From: Oceanibaculum indicum P24
Lineage (GTDB): Bacteria; Pseudomonadota; Alphaproteobacteria; Oceanibaculales; Oceanibaculaceae
Direction: 5' to 3'
Assembly: GCF_000299935.1 (NCBI RefSeq)
Contig: NZ_AMRL01000007.1
Location: forward strand, 62,001 to 126,000
Length of the DNA stretch: 64,000 nt
Part shown: positions 1 through 11,165 of the stretch, in pieces
How positions within the stretch are numbered: the stretch's first letter is position 1
How the letters are laid out: each line of letters starts with the position of its first letter
Translations under genes and position numbers: made by a program
The notes under the pieces: model-generated
What the model saw: only the letters and a program-made list of their open reading frames with translations
Told to the model about the DNA's origin: nothing
The model's database searches: none

Positions 1-471
1 GCCGTGCATGCGGCGCGTGAGGATGCGTTATGCGTGCTGCACACCCATACCGCCGCCGGCATGGCGGTGGCGGCGCAGAAGGGCGGGCTGCTGCCGATCA
101 GCCAGCACGCGATGCGCTTCTACAACCGCGTCTCCTACCATGATTATGAAGGCATCGCGCTGGACCTCGACGAGCGCGAGCGGCTGGTCGCCGACCTGGG
201 CGATACCTATGCCATGATCCTGCGCAACCACGGCCTGCTGACCTGCGGGCGCAGCGTTGCCGAGGCCTTCACCATTATGTTCTACCTGCAGAAGGCCTGC
301 GAGGCGCAGATCGCCGCCATGTCGAGCGGGGCGGAGCTTGCCATGGTGCCGCCGGAGGTGGCCGAGCATGCCGCCAGGCAGTTCGAGCGCGGCGGCGAGA
401 AGAGCGCCAACCGCCCGTGGGAGGCGCTGCTGCGCACGCTCGACCGGGAAGATGCGGGATATCGCGACTAA
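1..471 (+). CDS. Class II aldolase/adducin family protein (5' partial)
   Basis: The frame is open from the first base, so the N-terminus lies upstream of the window; 155 residues are visible from the first internal Met at base 4. Zinc-ligand motifs of the class II aldolase fold are present: HTH near the visible start (His13 and His15 from that Met) and the C-terminal RNHGLL segment carrying the third His. Members are Zn-dependent aldolases, epimerases or decarboxylases acting on sugar phosphates or hydroxy acids; the substrate cannot be read here. A 285-base gap without a recognisable gene separates it from the hydantoin operon, so a shared role is not implied. Confidence 0.85.
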   Translation, partial: AVHAAREDALCVLHTHTAAGMAVAAQKGGLLPISQHAMRFYNRVSYHDYEGIALDLDERERLVADLGDTYAMILRNHGLLTCGRSVAEAFTIMFYLQKACEAQIAAMSSGAELAMVPPEVAEHAARQFERGGEKSANRPWEALLRTLDREDAGYRD

Positions 472-756
472 CCGGCGTGACTGACTGGCGCATGGGCAGT
501 TGACCGGCTTTTGGGCAGGCCAGCGCATCCGGCGCGCCGCTCAGGGGGCCGGAAAGGCCACGCAGCGTCACCGGCGGATTCTCGCAACAGGCTGATCTTA
601 AAAGAGCTTTCGGACCGTGGCGATTATTCGCGACAAAGATATCGGGTGCCGCGCGAAACGGACCGGCTTTTGCGTAACAGGGCCGGCGCGGCAGCGTTGA
701 ATATGTGCGTTGAGTACTGGCGTTGAACATAGCCGTTGAACAGGGGATGGGCTGAG

Positions 757-2388
757 ATGGTGCTGCCGAAGGCAGATGTCGTTCTGAAGAACGGCAGGAT
801 TTTTCAGGGGCTTCAGGAAGGATTCGTGGAAGCCCTGGCGGTCTGGAAGGGCCGTGTGCTGGCGGCCGGAAAAACGTCCGAGATCGAGGCGCTGGTCGGC
901 CCCGGCACGAAGATCATCGACCTTGCCGGTCGCTGCGCCACGCCGGGCATCAATGACGGCCACCAGCATCTGCTTCCCTTCGGCATGGGGCTGCGCCAGG
1001 TCGATCTGTCGGCCAGCGAGGTGAAGACGCTGGACGAGGTGCTGGCGCGGGTGAAGGCCTTCGTGGACAAGGCCAAGCCGGGCGAATGGATCTTCGGCGG
1101 CCGCTACGACCATTTCCATCTGGATGTGAAGCGCCATCCCTTCCGCGAGGAACTGGACAAGGTCTCGCCGAACAATCCCGTCTATATCAAGCGCACCTGC
1201 GGCCATATGGGCGTGGCCAATTCGAAGGCGCTGGAGCTGGCCGGTATCGACGAGAAGACGCCGCAGCCGACCGGCGGCTTCATCGAGACGCAGAACGGCC
1301 GGCTGACCGGTCTGATGCAGGAGCGCGCGCAGGAGCTGGTTACCAAGGCGATGCCGCCGCTGCCGATCGCTGATCTGGTGCGCGGCATCGAGGAGGGCGG
1401 CAACGTGTTCCGCAGCTATGGCATCACCAGCGTGATGGATGCCGGCGTCGGGCTGGTGCAGGGCTATGACCATTACCTGGCCTATCAGGAAGCGCGCCGT
1501 CAGCGCCGCCTGCCGGTGCGCACCTACATGTCGCTGACCGGCGGCCCGGCGGGTGTCATGGACAAGGCGCTGCCGCAGGGTCTGAAGACCGGTGTGGGCG
1601 ACGAATATCTGAAGGTCGGCTCGGTGAAGCTGTTCACCGACGGCAGCGCCGGCGGCAAGACGGCGGCGATGCGCCACCCGTACAAATGTTCCTGCGGCTC
1701 CATCGGCATCTTCATCTACAGCGATGGCGAGCTGAACGACTGGGTCGCGAAATATAATGAGCTTGGCTACCAGCTTTCGATCCATGCCATCGGCGATGCC
1801 GCCATCGACCAGGCGGTGAACGCGGTCGAGGCGGCGAACCGGAAGGTGCCGGTCGCCGGCCGCCGCCACCGGGTCGAGCATTGCGGCTTCACCACGCCGG
1901 ACCAGATTGCCGCGATGAAGCGCCTGGGCATGATCCCGGCGCCGCAGCCGATCTTCATCTACGAGTTCGGCGACCTCTATATCGAGGTGCTGGGCGAGGA
2001 ACGGCCGGCGCAATCCTACCCGATGAAGGACTGGGTCGAGGCCGGGCTGCACCCGGTCGCCAGCTCCGATTCGCCGGTGTCGGACTTCAACCCGATGAAG
2101 AATCTCTACGAGATGGTGACGCGCAAGACGGATCGCGGCACGGTGATGGGCGCGGACCAGTGCATCAGCACCGAACAGGCGATCAGCGCGATGACCTATA
2201 ATGGCGCCTATGGCAGCTTCTCGGAGCATGTGAAGGGTACGCTGGCCCCCGGTATGCTGGCGGATATAGCGGTGTTCGACCGTGACCTGTTCGCCGTGGC
2301 GCCCGAGGAGATCCTGCCGGCGCTGGCCGATATCACGATCATCGACGGCGAGATCGTTCACGACCGCAAGGGCGAGGTATTGCATTGA
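757..2388 (+). CDS. YtcJ-type amidohydrolase (N-substituted formamide deformylase-like)
   Basis: A 543-residue amidohydrolase of the YtcJ/NfdA group: metal-binding HxH in a DGHQHL motif near residue 70, SIHAIGD in the middle with the expected His, and an ASSDSPV segment near the C-terminus. These enzymes hydrolyse amide or cyclic amide bonds in a metal-dependent TIM barrel. I chose ATG 757 over an in-frame TTG at 736 because an AGGGG ribosome site precedes it by about 10 bases. It is the first gene of a tandem set running into a Dpp-type importer 27 bases downstream, so it probably acts on an imported amide, hydantoin or peptide-like compound. Exact substrate unknown. Confidence 0.85.
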   Translation: MVLPKADVVLKNGRIFQGLQEGFVEALAVWKGRVLAAGKTSEIEALVGPGTKIIDLAGRCATPGINDGHQHLLPFGMGLRQVDLSASEVKTLDEVLARVKAFVDKAKPGEWIFGGRYDHFHLDVKRHPFREELDKVSPNNPVYIKRTCGHMGVANSKALELAGIDEKTPQPTGGFIETQNGRLTGLMQERAQELVTKAMPPLPIADLVRGIEEGGNVFRSYGITSVMDAGVGLVQGYDHYLAYQEARRQRRLPVRTYMSLTGGPAGVMDKALPQGLKTGVGDEYLKVGSVKLFTDGSAGGKTAAMRHPYKCSCGSIGIFIYSDGELNDWVAKYNELGYQLSIHAIGDAAIDQAVNAVEAANRKVPVAGRRHRVEHCGFTTPDQIAAMKRLGMIPAPQPIFIYEFGDLYIEVLGEERPAQSYPMKDWVEAGLHPVASSDSPVSDFNPMKNLYEMVTRKTDRGTVMGADQCISTEQAISAMTYNGAYGSFSEHVKGTLAPGMLADIAVFDRDLFAVAPEEILPALADITIIDGEIVHDRKGEVLH

Positions 2389-2415
2389 CCGACCGGCGTC
2401 TGAGAGGCTGACCCG

Positions 2416-3357
2416 ATGTCACGACATATCGCCCACCGCCTGCTGATCTCCATTCCCGTGCTGTTCGGCGTGCTGCTGATCGGCTTCCTGCTGCTGCAGG
2501 TGGTGCCGACCGACCCCGCCACCGTGCTGGCCGGCCCGACCGCGACCGCCGCCGACGTTGCCGCGCTGCGTGAGGCGATGGGGCTGAACGAGCCGCTCTG
2601 GTACCAGTTCGGGCTCTATATCTTCCGTGTGCTGCAGCTCGATCTCGGCCGCTCGATCATCAGCAATTCTACCGTCGTCAGCGAACTGGCCAACACGGTT
2701 GGCCCGACGGTCGAGCTGATGATCGCCAGCCTGATCTGGGCGGTGCCGCTGGGCATCCTGCTGGGCACCATCGCCGCCGTGCGGCGCGGCCGGGTGACCG
2801 ACCGTATCGTTATGGCCTTCTCGGTCGCCGGCGTGTCGATGCCGATCTTCTGGTTCGGCCTGATGCTGATCCAGTATGTCGGCTTCAAGATGGAGCTGCT
2901 GCCCTTCCAGGGTCGCGGCGGTCCGCTGTGGAGCATCGACGGGCTGCGCCACATCGCGCTGCCGGCAATCACGCTGGGCGGCGTGTTCATCGGCCCGGTC
3001 GCGCGCATGACGCGCACCTCGCTGCTGGAGGTGCTGAACGCCGATTTCGTGCGTACCGCCCGCGCCAAGGGCGCGCCGGAAACCCGCGTGGTGGTGAAGC
3101 ATGCGCTGCGCAACGCGCTGATCCCCATCGTCACGCTGGTCGGCCTGCAGATCGGCTTCCTGCTGGGCGGTGCCGTGGTGACCGAGACCATGTTCGCCTG
3201 GCCCGGTGTCGGGCGGCTGGCGGTCGGGGCCATCGTGTCCAGCGACTTCCCGCTGGCGCAGGGCGCGATCCTGCTGCTGGCGGTCTCCTTCCTTCTGGTG
3301 AACCTGATCGTGGACGTGCTGTATGCCTATCTCGACCCGCGCGTCGGGCGGAAATAG
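2416..3357 (+). CDS. ABC transporter permease, DppB/OppB type
   Basis: A 313-residue inner-membrane permease. The N-terminus (RHIAHRLLISIPVLFGV) is the typical first helix of DppB-like subunits, followed by the N-terminal TM domain and a six-helix core. The conserved EAA loop (RTARAKGAPETRVVVKHALRN, split) sits about 85 residues from the C-terminus and docks with the ATPases. It pairs with the DppC-type permease 12 bases downstream, and the cognate binding protein and both ATPases are in the same run of genes. The family takes up di/oligopeptides, nickel and related small molecules; context here suggests hydantoins or carbamoyl/amide compounds. Confidence 0.93.
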   Translation: MSRHIAHRLLISIPVLFGVLLIGFLLLQVVPTDPATVLAGPTATAADVAALREAMGLNEPLWYQFGLYIFRVLQLDLGRSIISNSTVVSELANTVGPTVELMIASLIWAVPLGILLGTIAAVRRGRVTDRIVMAFSVAGVSMPIFWFGLMLIQYVGFKMELLPFQGRGGPLWSIDGLRHIALPAITLGGVFIGPVARMTRTSLLEVLNADFVRTARAKGAPETRVVVKHALRNALIPIVTLVGLQIGFLLGGAVVTETMFAWPGVGRLAVGAIVSSDFPLAQGAILLLAVSFLLVNLIVDVLYAYLDPRVGRK

Positions 3358-3369
3358 GGGACGAGGCGA

Positions 3370-4281
3370 ATGACCGACGCAACCCAGACCCTGTCGCCCG
3401 CCGACCCCGCCCCAGATTCCGCCACCGGGGCGTCCAGCAGCCAGACGATCAAGCGCCTGTCGGCCTGGCAGCGCCTGCTGCGCGACAAGCCGGCGGTGAT
3501 CGCGGGCACCTTCCTGCTGCTGGTGGTGCTGGCGGCGATCTTTGCGCCCTATCTGACGGCGTTCGATCCGTATGACACCAACATGCGGATGCGGCTGCGC
3601 CCGCCCGGCGGCGACTACCTGCTGGGCACCGATGCGCAGGGCCGCGATATGGTCACGCGCCTGCTCTATGGCATCCGCACCACGCTGCTGATCGGCTTCA
3701 GCGGCGTCATGCTGGGCGGGCTGATCGGCGCGGCGATGGGCATCATCGCGGCGTTCTATAAACGCCTCGACAACATCATCATGCGCGTCGTGGACGTGCT
3801 GCTGTCCTTCCCGTCGATCCTGTTCGGCCTGGCGATTGCCGCCGTGCTGGGCGCGGGCATCACCAGCCTGATCGTGGCGCTGACCATCGCCGCCATCCCG
3901 ACCGTGGCGCGCATCGCGCGCGGTGCGGCCACCGTGGTGATGCAGAACGAGTATATGGAGGCGGGCCGCGCCATCGGCCTGTCCGACTGGACGCTGATCT
4001 GGCGCTATCTGGCGCTGAACTGCCTGTCGGCGATCTTCGTGTACCTCACCCTTCAGTTCGGCCAGACCATCCTGCTGGGGGCGGCGCTCAGCTTCCTGGG
4101 GCTGGGCGCGCAGCCGCCGACGGCGGAGCTGGGCACGATGGCCGCCGAGGGGCGCAATTTCCTTTTCTTCGCACCGCATGTCTCGACCATTCCCAGCGTT
4201 GCGATCTTCATGATCGTGCTGGCCTTCAATGTGTTGGGCGATGCGTTGCGTGACGTCCTCGATCCGCGGATGAGGCAATAA
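3370..4281 (+). CDS. ABC transporter permease, DppC/OppC type
   Basis: A 303-residue permease with an N-terminal cytoplasmic stretch (about 40 residues), an OppC_N first helix (LRDKPAVIAGTFLLLVV), the signature HLLGTD-like segment (YLLGTDAQGRDM) and the C-terminal six-helix domain ending in DVLDPRMRQ. It starts 12 bases after the DppB-type gene and is the other half of the heterodimeric channel. The binding-protein gene follows after about 70 bases. Confidence 0.93.
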   Translation: MTDATQTLSPADPAPDSATGASSSQTIKRLSAWQRLLRDKPAVIAGTFLLLVVLAAIFAPYLTAFDPYDTNMRMRLRPPGGDYLLGTDAQGRDMVTRLLYGIRTTLLIGFSGVMLGGLIGAAMGIIAAFYKRLDNIIMRVVDVLLSFPSILFGLAIAAVLGAGITSLIVALTIAAIPTVARIARGAATVVMQNEYMEAGRAIGLSDWTLIWRYLALNCLSAIFVYLTLQFGQTILLGAALSFLGLGAQPPTAELGTMAAEGRNFLFFAPHVSTIPSVAIFMIVLAFNVLGDALRDVLDPRMRQ

Positions 4282-4354
4282 AGCCGCGACGGGGGATGAA
4301 AGCCCGCCGTCGGCGGGGCTGGCGAAAGCCAAACATGAGAACGAGGAGGCTTAG

Positions 4355-5941
4355 ATGAAGTTACGGAACACAGTCTGGATGGCGGCCGGTGTCGCCATCG
4401 CGGCGACGGCGGGGTTCGCGGCCCCGGCGATGGCGCAGAAGGAAATCTCCATCATCCGCACCATCGATACGGACCGCTACGATCCGCATCGCTCCACCGC
4501 GCGTTCGGCGGCGGAAATCCTGTTCATGGTCGGCGACACGCTGGTCGCGCTGGATTATGACCTGAAGACCGTGAAGCCCGGCCTGGCGAAGAGCTGGAAG
4601 GTTTCCGAGGACGGTCTGACCTACACCTTCAACCTGAAGGAAGGCGTGAAGTTCTGCTCCGGCAAGGAATTCACCGCGCAGGATGTGGTGGACACCATCA
4701 ACCGCTGGCGCGACCCGGCCACCAAGGGCGTCGTCACCTGGCGCGCCGGCCCGGTGAAGGAAGTCCGCGCCAAGGACAAGCTGACAGTCGAATACGAGCT
4801 GACCAAGCCGTACTCGGAGCTGCTGTTCCAGATGACGCAGCATTTCCACACCATCATCAATGTCGATCAGGCCAAGCAGCTGGGCGACGATTTCGGTGTG
4901 AAGGGTCTGGATACCACGGGCCCGTTCTGCTTCGACAGCTGGGAGCCGCGCAACCAGACCGTGCTGACCAAGCACAAGGGCTATAACTGGGGTCCGGACT
5001 TCTACAAGAACAAGGAAGCCCAGGTGGACAAGATCACCTGGAAGATCGTGCCGGAAGAAAGCACCCGCGTCGCGTCGCTGCAGACCGGCCAGGCCGATGC
5101 CAGCCAGTATGTGCCCTACTGGTCGCTGGACCAGTTCAAGGCCAATTCCAAGATGTCGGTCACCCAGGCCGAGGCCTATTTCTGGACCTATTTCATGGGC
5201 TTCAAGATCACCCGCGAGCTGATGGGTGACGTGCGGGTCCGTCAGGCCATGAACCTGGCCGTCGATGTCGAGGCGATCACCGATGCGGTGACCTTCGGCT
5301 ACGCCACCCCGGCCAACACCTACATCTCGCCGGAAGTGGTGGATTTCGACAAGTCGGTGAAGACCGACACCTACAGCTATGACCCGGCCAAGGCGGCTGC
5401 GCTGCTCGACGAGGCCGGCTGGAAGCTGGGCGGCGACGGCTTCCGCTACAAGGACGGCAAGAAGCTGGCCCCGCTGGTCTATGGCTTCACCGACACCTGG
5501 CGCCAGATCGTCGAGGCGGTGCAGGGCGACCTGCGCAAGGTCGGCATCGACCTGCAGATCCAGCTGTTCGACGCCACGGTCGTCTGGGGCAAGCTGGCGA
5601 CGCAGGAGTTCGACATCTTCACCATGTCGTTCCCCTATGTCTCGACCGGCGACGCGATGAACCTGTACTTCCGCTCGGCCAACATGCCGACGCCGAACCG
5701 CGTCAACTGGGACGACAAGGAGACGGACGCCCTGCTGGAAGCGGGCTCTGCCGCGCTTACCGACAAGGCGCGTGCCGAGGCCTTCGGCAAGGTGCTGCAC
5801 AAGGTGCATGACGCCGCCGTGTGGATCCCGCTCTACCACGAGCCGCTGTTCACCGTTGCCGGCCCGAAGATGCAGCCGGTGCGTGCGCACGGCATCTATG
5901 GTGCCGGTTTCTATAAGGGCATCGACCTCGCGCTGAAATAA
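4355..5941 (+). CDS. ABC transporter periplasmic substrate-binding protein, DppA/OppA family (SBP_bac_5)
   Basis: A 528-residue periplasmic binding protein with a Sec signal peptide (about residues 1-27, cleavage after AMA) and the SBP_bac_5 fold: LAKSWKVSEDGLTYTFNLKEGVKF-type segment (two pieces) near residue 80 and the usual long two-lobe body. It delivers substrate to the Dpp-type permeases encoded just upstream. A strong GAGGAGG-like ribosome site lies before ATG 4355. A stable GC-rich inverted repeat follows the stop, which would favour high expression of this protein relative to the genes after it. Ligand not predictable from sequence alone. Confidence 0.93.
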   Translation: MKLRNTVWMAAGVAIAATAGFAAPAMAQKEISIIRTIDTDRYDPHRSTARSAAEILFMVGDTLVALDYDLKTVKPGLAKSWKVSEDGLTYTFNLKEGVKFCSGKEFTAQDVVDTINRWRDPATKGVVTWRAGPVKEVRAKDKLTVEYELTKPYSELLFQMTQHFHTIINVDQAKQLGDDFGVKGLDTTGPFCFDSWEPRNQTVLTKHKGYNWGPDFYKNKEAQVDKITWKIVPEESTRVASLQTGQADASQYVPYWSLDQFKANSKMSVTQAEAYFWTYFMGFKITRELMGDVRVRQAMNLAVDVEAITDAVTFGYATPANTYISPEVVDFDKSVKTDTYSYDPAKAAALLDEAGWKLGGDGFRYKDGKKLAPLVYGFTDTWRQIVEAVQGDLRKVGIDLQIQLFDATVVWGKLATQEFDIFTMSFPYVSTGDAMNLYFRSANMPTPNRVNWDDKETDALLEAGSAALTDKARAEAFGKVLHKVHDAAVWIPLYHEPLFTVAGPKMQPVRAHGIYGAGFYKGIDLALK

Positions 5942-5948
5942 TCGCGAA

Positions 5949-5982
5949 CCGTCCGGGCGTGTCATCTGGCGCGCCCGGACGG
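5949..5982 (+). terminator. Intra-operon hairpin after the binding-protein gene
   Basis: A perfect 11-bp inverted repeat (5949-5959 pairs with 5972-5982, 12-base loop) begins eight bases after the binding-protein stop codon and is followed by GCCTTTCTCG. The T run is short, so it may be a weak terminator or an mRNA 3'-stabilising hairpin rather than a full stop. Genes on the same strand continue 60 bases later. Confidence 0.6.
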
Positions 5983-6040
5983 GCCTTTCTCGACAGATCA
6001 TTCGTTAGAAAATTTATCAATGAACGGGGATGGACAGGCC

Positions 6041-7512
6041 ATGCAGACCACGGTGATCCGCAACGCCGACTACGTCATTGCCTGGGATGAGGCGGCGGGC
6101 AGCCATGCCTATCTGGAAGGGGCGGATGTCGCCTTCCAGGGCAACCAGTTCAGCTTCGTCGGCAAGGGCTATAGCGGTGCCGCCGACCGGGAGATCGACG
6201 GGCGCGGCATGATGCTGATGCCGGGGCTGGTGAACATCCATTCCCACCCGACCTCGGAGCCGGGCAACAAGGGCCTTCTGGAGGAGCTGGGCAGCCCGCG
6301 CCTCGGCCAGTCCTCGCTCTATGAATTCATGCCGGTGTTCCGGCTCGACCCGAATGCCGCCCGCGCGGCCAGCATGGTGGCAATGAGCGAGCTGCTGAAG
6401 AGCGGCGTGACCACCATCGCCGACCTGTCCGGTGCGCGCGAGGGCTGGGCCGATGACATGGCCTCGACCGGCCTGCGGTCGGTGCTGTGCCCGATGTACC
6501 GCTCGGCCAGCTGGAGTACCAGCAACGGCCATTCGGTCGAGTATCACTGGGACGAAAAGGCCGGCAAGCAGGCCATGCAGCGCGCCATCGACCTTGTCGA
6601 TGCAGCGGCGAAGCATCCGTCCGGCCGCGTGTCCGGCATGCTGGGCCCGTCGCAGATCGACACCTGCACCGCCGACCTGATCCGCGACAGCTATGACGCG
6701 GCGGCCGAGCGCGGCATCGCCGTGCAGCTGCATGCGGCGCAGAGCGTGGTGGAGTTCAACGAGATCACCCGCCGCCACGGCAAGACGCCAATCGAATGGC
6801 TGCACTCGCTGGGCGTGCTGGGGCCGCAGATGATCATCGGCCACGGCATCTTCCTGAACGATCACCCCTGGCTGCACTGGCCGCAGGCCGACGATTTCGC
6901 ACTGCTGGCCGAATCCGGCGCCTCGGTCGCGCACTGCCCGACCGTGTTCTCGCGCCGCGGCATCGCACTGCACTGGGTCCATCGCTACATGAAGGCCGGC
7001 ATCAATCTCGGCCTCGGCACCGATACCTTCCCGCACAACATGATCGACGAGATGCGCATGGCCTGCCTGGCCGCGCGCATCCTGAAGGGCGACTTCACCG
7101 GCGCCTCCACTGCCGAGGTGTTCATGGCCGCCACGGTGGGCGGTGCGACCGCGCTGAAGAAGCCGGATATCGGCCGGGTCGCGGTCGGCATGAAGGCCGA
7201 CTTCTCGCTGGTCGATCTCTCGCACCCCTACATGCAGCCGCTGCGCGAACCGCTGCGCAGCCTGATCTATTCGACCTCCGACCGGGCCGTGCGCGATGTC
7301 TATGTGGATGGCCAGCAGGTGGTCAGCGACGGCAAGGTGCTGACCATCGACATCGAGGCCGCCATCGAGACCCTGCGCGAGGCGCAGGCCCGCACCATCG
7401 CCACCGTGTCCGAACGCGACTGGGCCAAGCGCCAGGTCGAGGACATGTCGCCGATGGTGTTCCCCGTCAAATCCGTCCTGTCCGCCCCCAAGCCGGTGAT
7501 CAAGAGCGCCTG

Positions 7513-7513
<1 letters not shown>
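6041..7513 (+). CDS. ATZ/TRZ-type amidohydrolase (cytosine deaminase/chlorohydrolase-like)
   Basis: About 490 residues of the TrzN/SsnA/cytosine-deaminase group. Visible metal motifs: HSH in [12 protein letters not shown], a His in VQLHAAQS, a His in IIGHGIFL and the catalytic Asp in [10 protein letters not shown]. Such enzymes deaminate or hydrolyse rings (pyrimidines, triazines, guanine). An in-frame ATG lies at 6020 but has no ribosome site; ATG 6041 is preceded by GGGGA at about 10 bases, so I use it. Its TGA overlaps the next ATG (7513), showing tight coupling to the importer ATPases. It likely processes the imported ring compound. Confidence 0.85.
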
Positions 7514-8529
<1,016 letters not shown>

Positions 8530-8537
8530 GGCGCCCG

Positions 8538-9659
8538 ATGAACGAGCAGAGCACCCCCGGCGCCCGCAAGGCGATCCTGAAGGTCGAACGGCTGGTGAAG
8601 CATTTCCCGATCACCAAGGGGATCGTGATGCAGAGCCAGGTCGGCGCCGTGAAGGCGGTCGATGATGTCAGCTTCCACATTAATGAGGGCGAGACGCTGG
8701 CTGTCGTCGGCGAATCCGGCTGCGGCAAGTCCACCACCGGCCGGCTGATCATGCGGCTGATCGAGCCGACCTCCGGCAGCATCGAATTCGACGGCACCGA
8801 CATCACCACCCTGAAGGGGCGGGAGATGCGGATGATCCGCCGGCAGATCCAGATCATCTTCCAGGACCCCTATGCGTCGCTCAATCCGCGCATGACGGTG
8901 GGCGACATCATCGCCGAGCCGCTGGAAGTGCATGGCATCGCCCATGGCAAGGAAAAGCGCGAGAAGGTCGAGGCGCTGCTGAAGGTCGTCGGCCTGTCGC
9001 CCTGGCACATGGTGCGCTATCCGCATGAATTCTCCGGTGGCCAGCGCCAGCGTATCGGCGTCGCCCGCGCGCTCGCGGTGAATCCGAAGCTGATCGTCTG
9101 CGACGAGCCGGTCTCGGCGCTGGATGTGTCGATCCAGGCGCAGGTGGTGAATTTGCTGCAGGACCTGCAGACCCAGTTCGGCCTCGCCTACATGTTCATC
9201 GCCCATGATCTGGCAGTGGTGAAGCACATCGCCGACCGGGTCGCGGTCATGTATCTCGGCAAGATCGTTGAGCTGGCGGACAAGAAGACGCTCTACGATA
9301 CGCCGCGCCACCCCTACACCCAGGCGCTGCTCTCGGCGATCCCGGTGCCCGACCCGTCGGTGAAGACCGAGCGCATGCTGCTGGAAGGCGACGTGCCCAG
9401 CCCGATCAACCCGCCGTCCGGCTGCCGCTTCCACACGCGCTGCCCGCATGCGAAGGAGCGCTGCAAGGTCGAGGACCCGGCCTTCCAGGATATCGGCGGG
9501 GGCCATCAGGTGGCCTGCCATTTCTGGAACGAGATCGAGGTGCCGAAGGCGGTCAGCGCGATCAAGGCCGGCAATGCGTCGGACCATTACCTGCCGCGGC
9601 TGGAAGCCTACCGCAAGGCGACCGAGAAGATGAAGGCAGGGGCTGCGAAGGCCGTCTGA
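8538..9659 (+). CDS. ABC transporter ATP-binding protein, DppF/OppF type
   Basis: 373 residues with Walker [11 protein letters not shown]-loop [13 protein letters not shown], signature FSGGQRQR, Walker [13 protein letters not shown] and switch IAHDL. It is the second ATPase of the Dpp-type importer. The C-terminal oligo_HPY region again carries spaced cysteines ([14 protein letters not shown]). A further tail of roughly 40 residues ([20 protein letters not shown] region) is longer than usual for DppF. Start ATG 8538 lies 8 bases after the DppD stop. Confidence 0.93.
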   Translation: MNEQSTPGARKAILKVERLVKHFPITKGIVMQSQVGAVKAVDDVSFHINEGETLAVVGESGCGKSTTGRLIMRLIEPTSGSIEFDGTDITTLKGREMRMIRRQIQIIFQDPYASLNPRMTVGDIIAEPLEVHGIAHGKEKREKVEALLKVVGLSPWHMVRYPHEFSGGQRQRIGVARALAVNPKLIVCDEPVSALDVSIQAQVVNLLQDLQTQFGLAYMFIAHDLAVVKHIADRVAVMYLGKIVELADKKTLYDTPRHPYTQALLSAIPVPDPSVKTERMLLEGDVPSPINPPSGCRFHTRCPHAKERCKVEDPAFQDIGGGHQVACHFWNEIEVPKAVSAIKAGNASDHYLPRLEAYRKATEKMKAGAAKAV

Positions 9660-9684
9660 CATAAAAGCTGAAGGGGAGGCGAGA

Positions 9685-11148
9685 ATGGCTGATTTCGACC
9701 TGGTGATCCGTGGCGGCACGGTGGTCACCGCCTCCGACACGATTGTCTGCGATGTCGGCGTGAAGGATGGCGTCATCGCCGCGCTGGGCAGCAAGCTGGC
9801 GAAGGGCGCGAAGGAGATCGACGCCACCGGCAAGCTGGTGCTGCCCGGCGGCATCGACAGCCATGTCCATGTCGACCAGCTCTCCTCCAGCGGCGCCTAT
9901 ACGGCCGACACCTTCCTCAGCGGCACGCGCTCGGCGATGTGCGGCGGCACCACCGGCATCATTCCCTTCGCCGCCCAGTTCAAGGGCCAGAGCCTGCGCA
10001 AGACGGTCGAGGATTATCACGCCAAGGCCGATGGCCAGGCGATGACCGACTATGCCTTCCACCTGATCATCTCCGACCCGACGGAGAGCGTCATCGGGCA
10101 GGAGCTGCCGGCCCTCATCAAGGATGGCTACACCTCCTTCAAGATTTACCTGACCTATGACGCGCTGAAGCTGAACGACCGGCAGTTCCTGGAAGTGCTG
10201 GCCGCCGCCCGGCGCGAGGGTGCGATGGTCATGGTGCATGCCGAGAACCATGACATGATCGCCTGGCTTTCGGAAAAGCTGCTGGAATTCGGCCATACCG
10301 CGCCGAAATTCCACCGCGTCGCCCATGCCAACATCGCCGAGGGCGAGGCCACCAACCGCGCTATCGCGCTGGCGGAGCTGGTGGACCAGCCGATCCTGAT
10401 GGTGCATGTCTCCGCCAAGGAAGCCATCGAGCGCATCCGCGCCGCCAAGGCGCGTGGCGTGAAGGTCTATGCCGAAACCTGCCCGCAATATCTGTTCCTG
10501 ACCGAGGACGATCTCGACAAGGACGGGTTCGAGGGGGCGAAATGCATGTGCTCCCCGCCGCCGCGCGACAAGGATAACCAGGAGTTCGTCTGGCAGGGGC
10601 TGGCCGACGGCACCTTCGACGTCTTCTCCTCCGACCATGCGCCCTACCGCTATGACAGCCCGACGGGCAAGCGCGTCGGCGGCGCCGATACCAGCTTCAA
10701 GAAGGTGGCGAACGGCGTGCCCGGTCTGGAAATCCGCATGCCGATGCTGTTCAGCGCCGGCGTGCTGACCGGCCGCATCGACATCAACAAGTTCGTCGCG
10801 CTCTGCTGCACCAACCCGGCCAAGATGTACGGCCTCTATCCGCGCAAGGGCACCATCGCGGTCGGCGCCGATGCCGACATCGCGATCTGGGACGCGGAAA
10901 AGAAGGTCACCATCTCCATCGACATGCTGCATGACGACATGGACTACACCCCCTATGAGGGGCATGAGGTGACCGGCTGGCCGATCATCAGCATGGTGCG
11001 TGGCGCCATCGTCTGGAACGATGGCGAGGTTCTCGCCAAGCCAGGCGACGGCAAGTTCCTGCGCTGCGACGTGCCGGCCACCGCCCGGCCGCGCGGCACC
11101 AGCGTTCACGGCTTCAACCCGACTTCGGGCGACTACATCAAGTTCTGA
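9685..11148 (+). CDS. hydA: Dihydropyrimidinase / D-hydantoinase
   Basis: 487 residues, the usual length of a D-hydantoinase. Binuclear-metal residues are visible: His60 and His62 in DSHVHVD, the carbamylated Lys153 in TSFKIYLTY with the catalytic Tyr region beside it, His in MVHAEN and MVHVSA, and Asp in SSDHAPY. The enzyme opens dihydropyrimidines or 5-substituted hydantoins to N-carbamoyl amino acids. The next gene hydrolyses N-carbamoyl-D-amino acids and a racemase follows, so a D-hydantoinase role is favoured over uracil catabolism. Ribosome site GGGGAGG precedes ATG 9685. Confidence 0.92.
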   Translation: MADFDLVIRGGTVVTASDTIVCDVGVKDGVIAALGSKLAKGAKEIDATGKLVLPGGIDSHVHVDQLSSSGAYTADTFLSGTRSAMCGGTTGIIPFAAQFKGQSLRKTVEDYHAKADGQAMTDYAFHLIISDPTESVIGQELPALIKDGYTSFKIYLTYDALKLNDRQFLEVLAAARREGAMVMVHAENHDMIAWLSEKLLEFGHTAPKFHRVAHANIAEGEATNRAIALAELVDQPILMVHVSAKEAIERIRAAKARGVKVYAETCPQYLFLTEDDLDKDGFEGAKCMCSPPPRDKDNQEFVWQGLADGTFDVFSSDHAPYRYDSPTGKRVGGADTSFKKVANGVPGLEIRMPMLFSAGVLTGRIDINKFVALCCTNPAKMYGLYPRKGTIAVGADADIAIWDAEKKVTISIDMLHDDMDYTPYEGHEVTGWPIISMVRGAIVWNDGEVLAKPGDGKFLRCDVPATARPRGTSVHGFNPTSGDYIKF

Positions 11149-11165
11149 CGGAGGAATATAAGAGA

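Noticed and set aside
598-2385. A long open frame on the minus strand opposite the first amidohydrolase
   Set aside because: It is a codon-position shadow in GC-rich DNA: the translation is rich in Arg, His and Gln, without family motifs, while the plus strand has a clear amidohydrolase.
2419-4332. A 637-codon minus-strand frame opposite the two permease genes
   Set aside because: Composition dominated by Gln, His, Arg and Asp and no recognisable domain; the plus strand encodes two textbook permeases.
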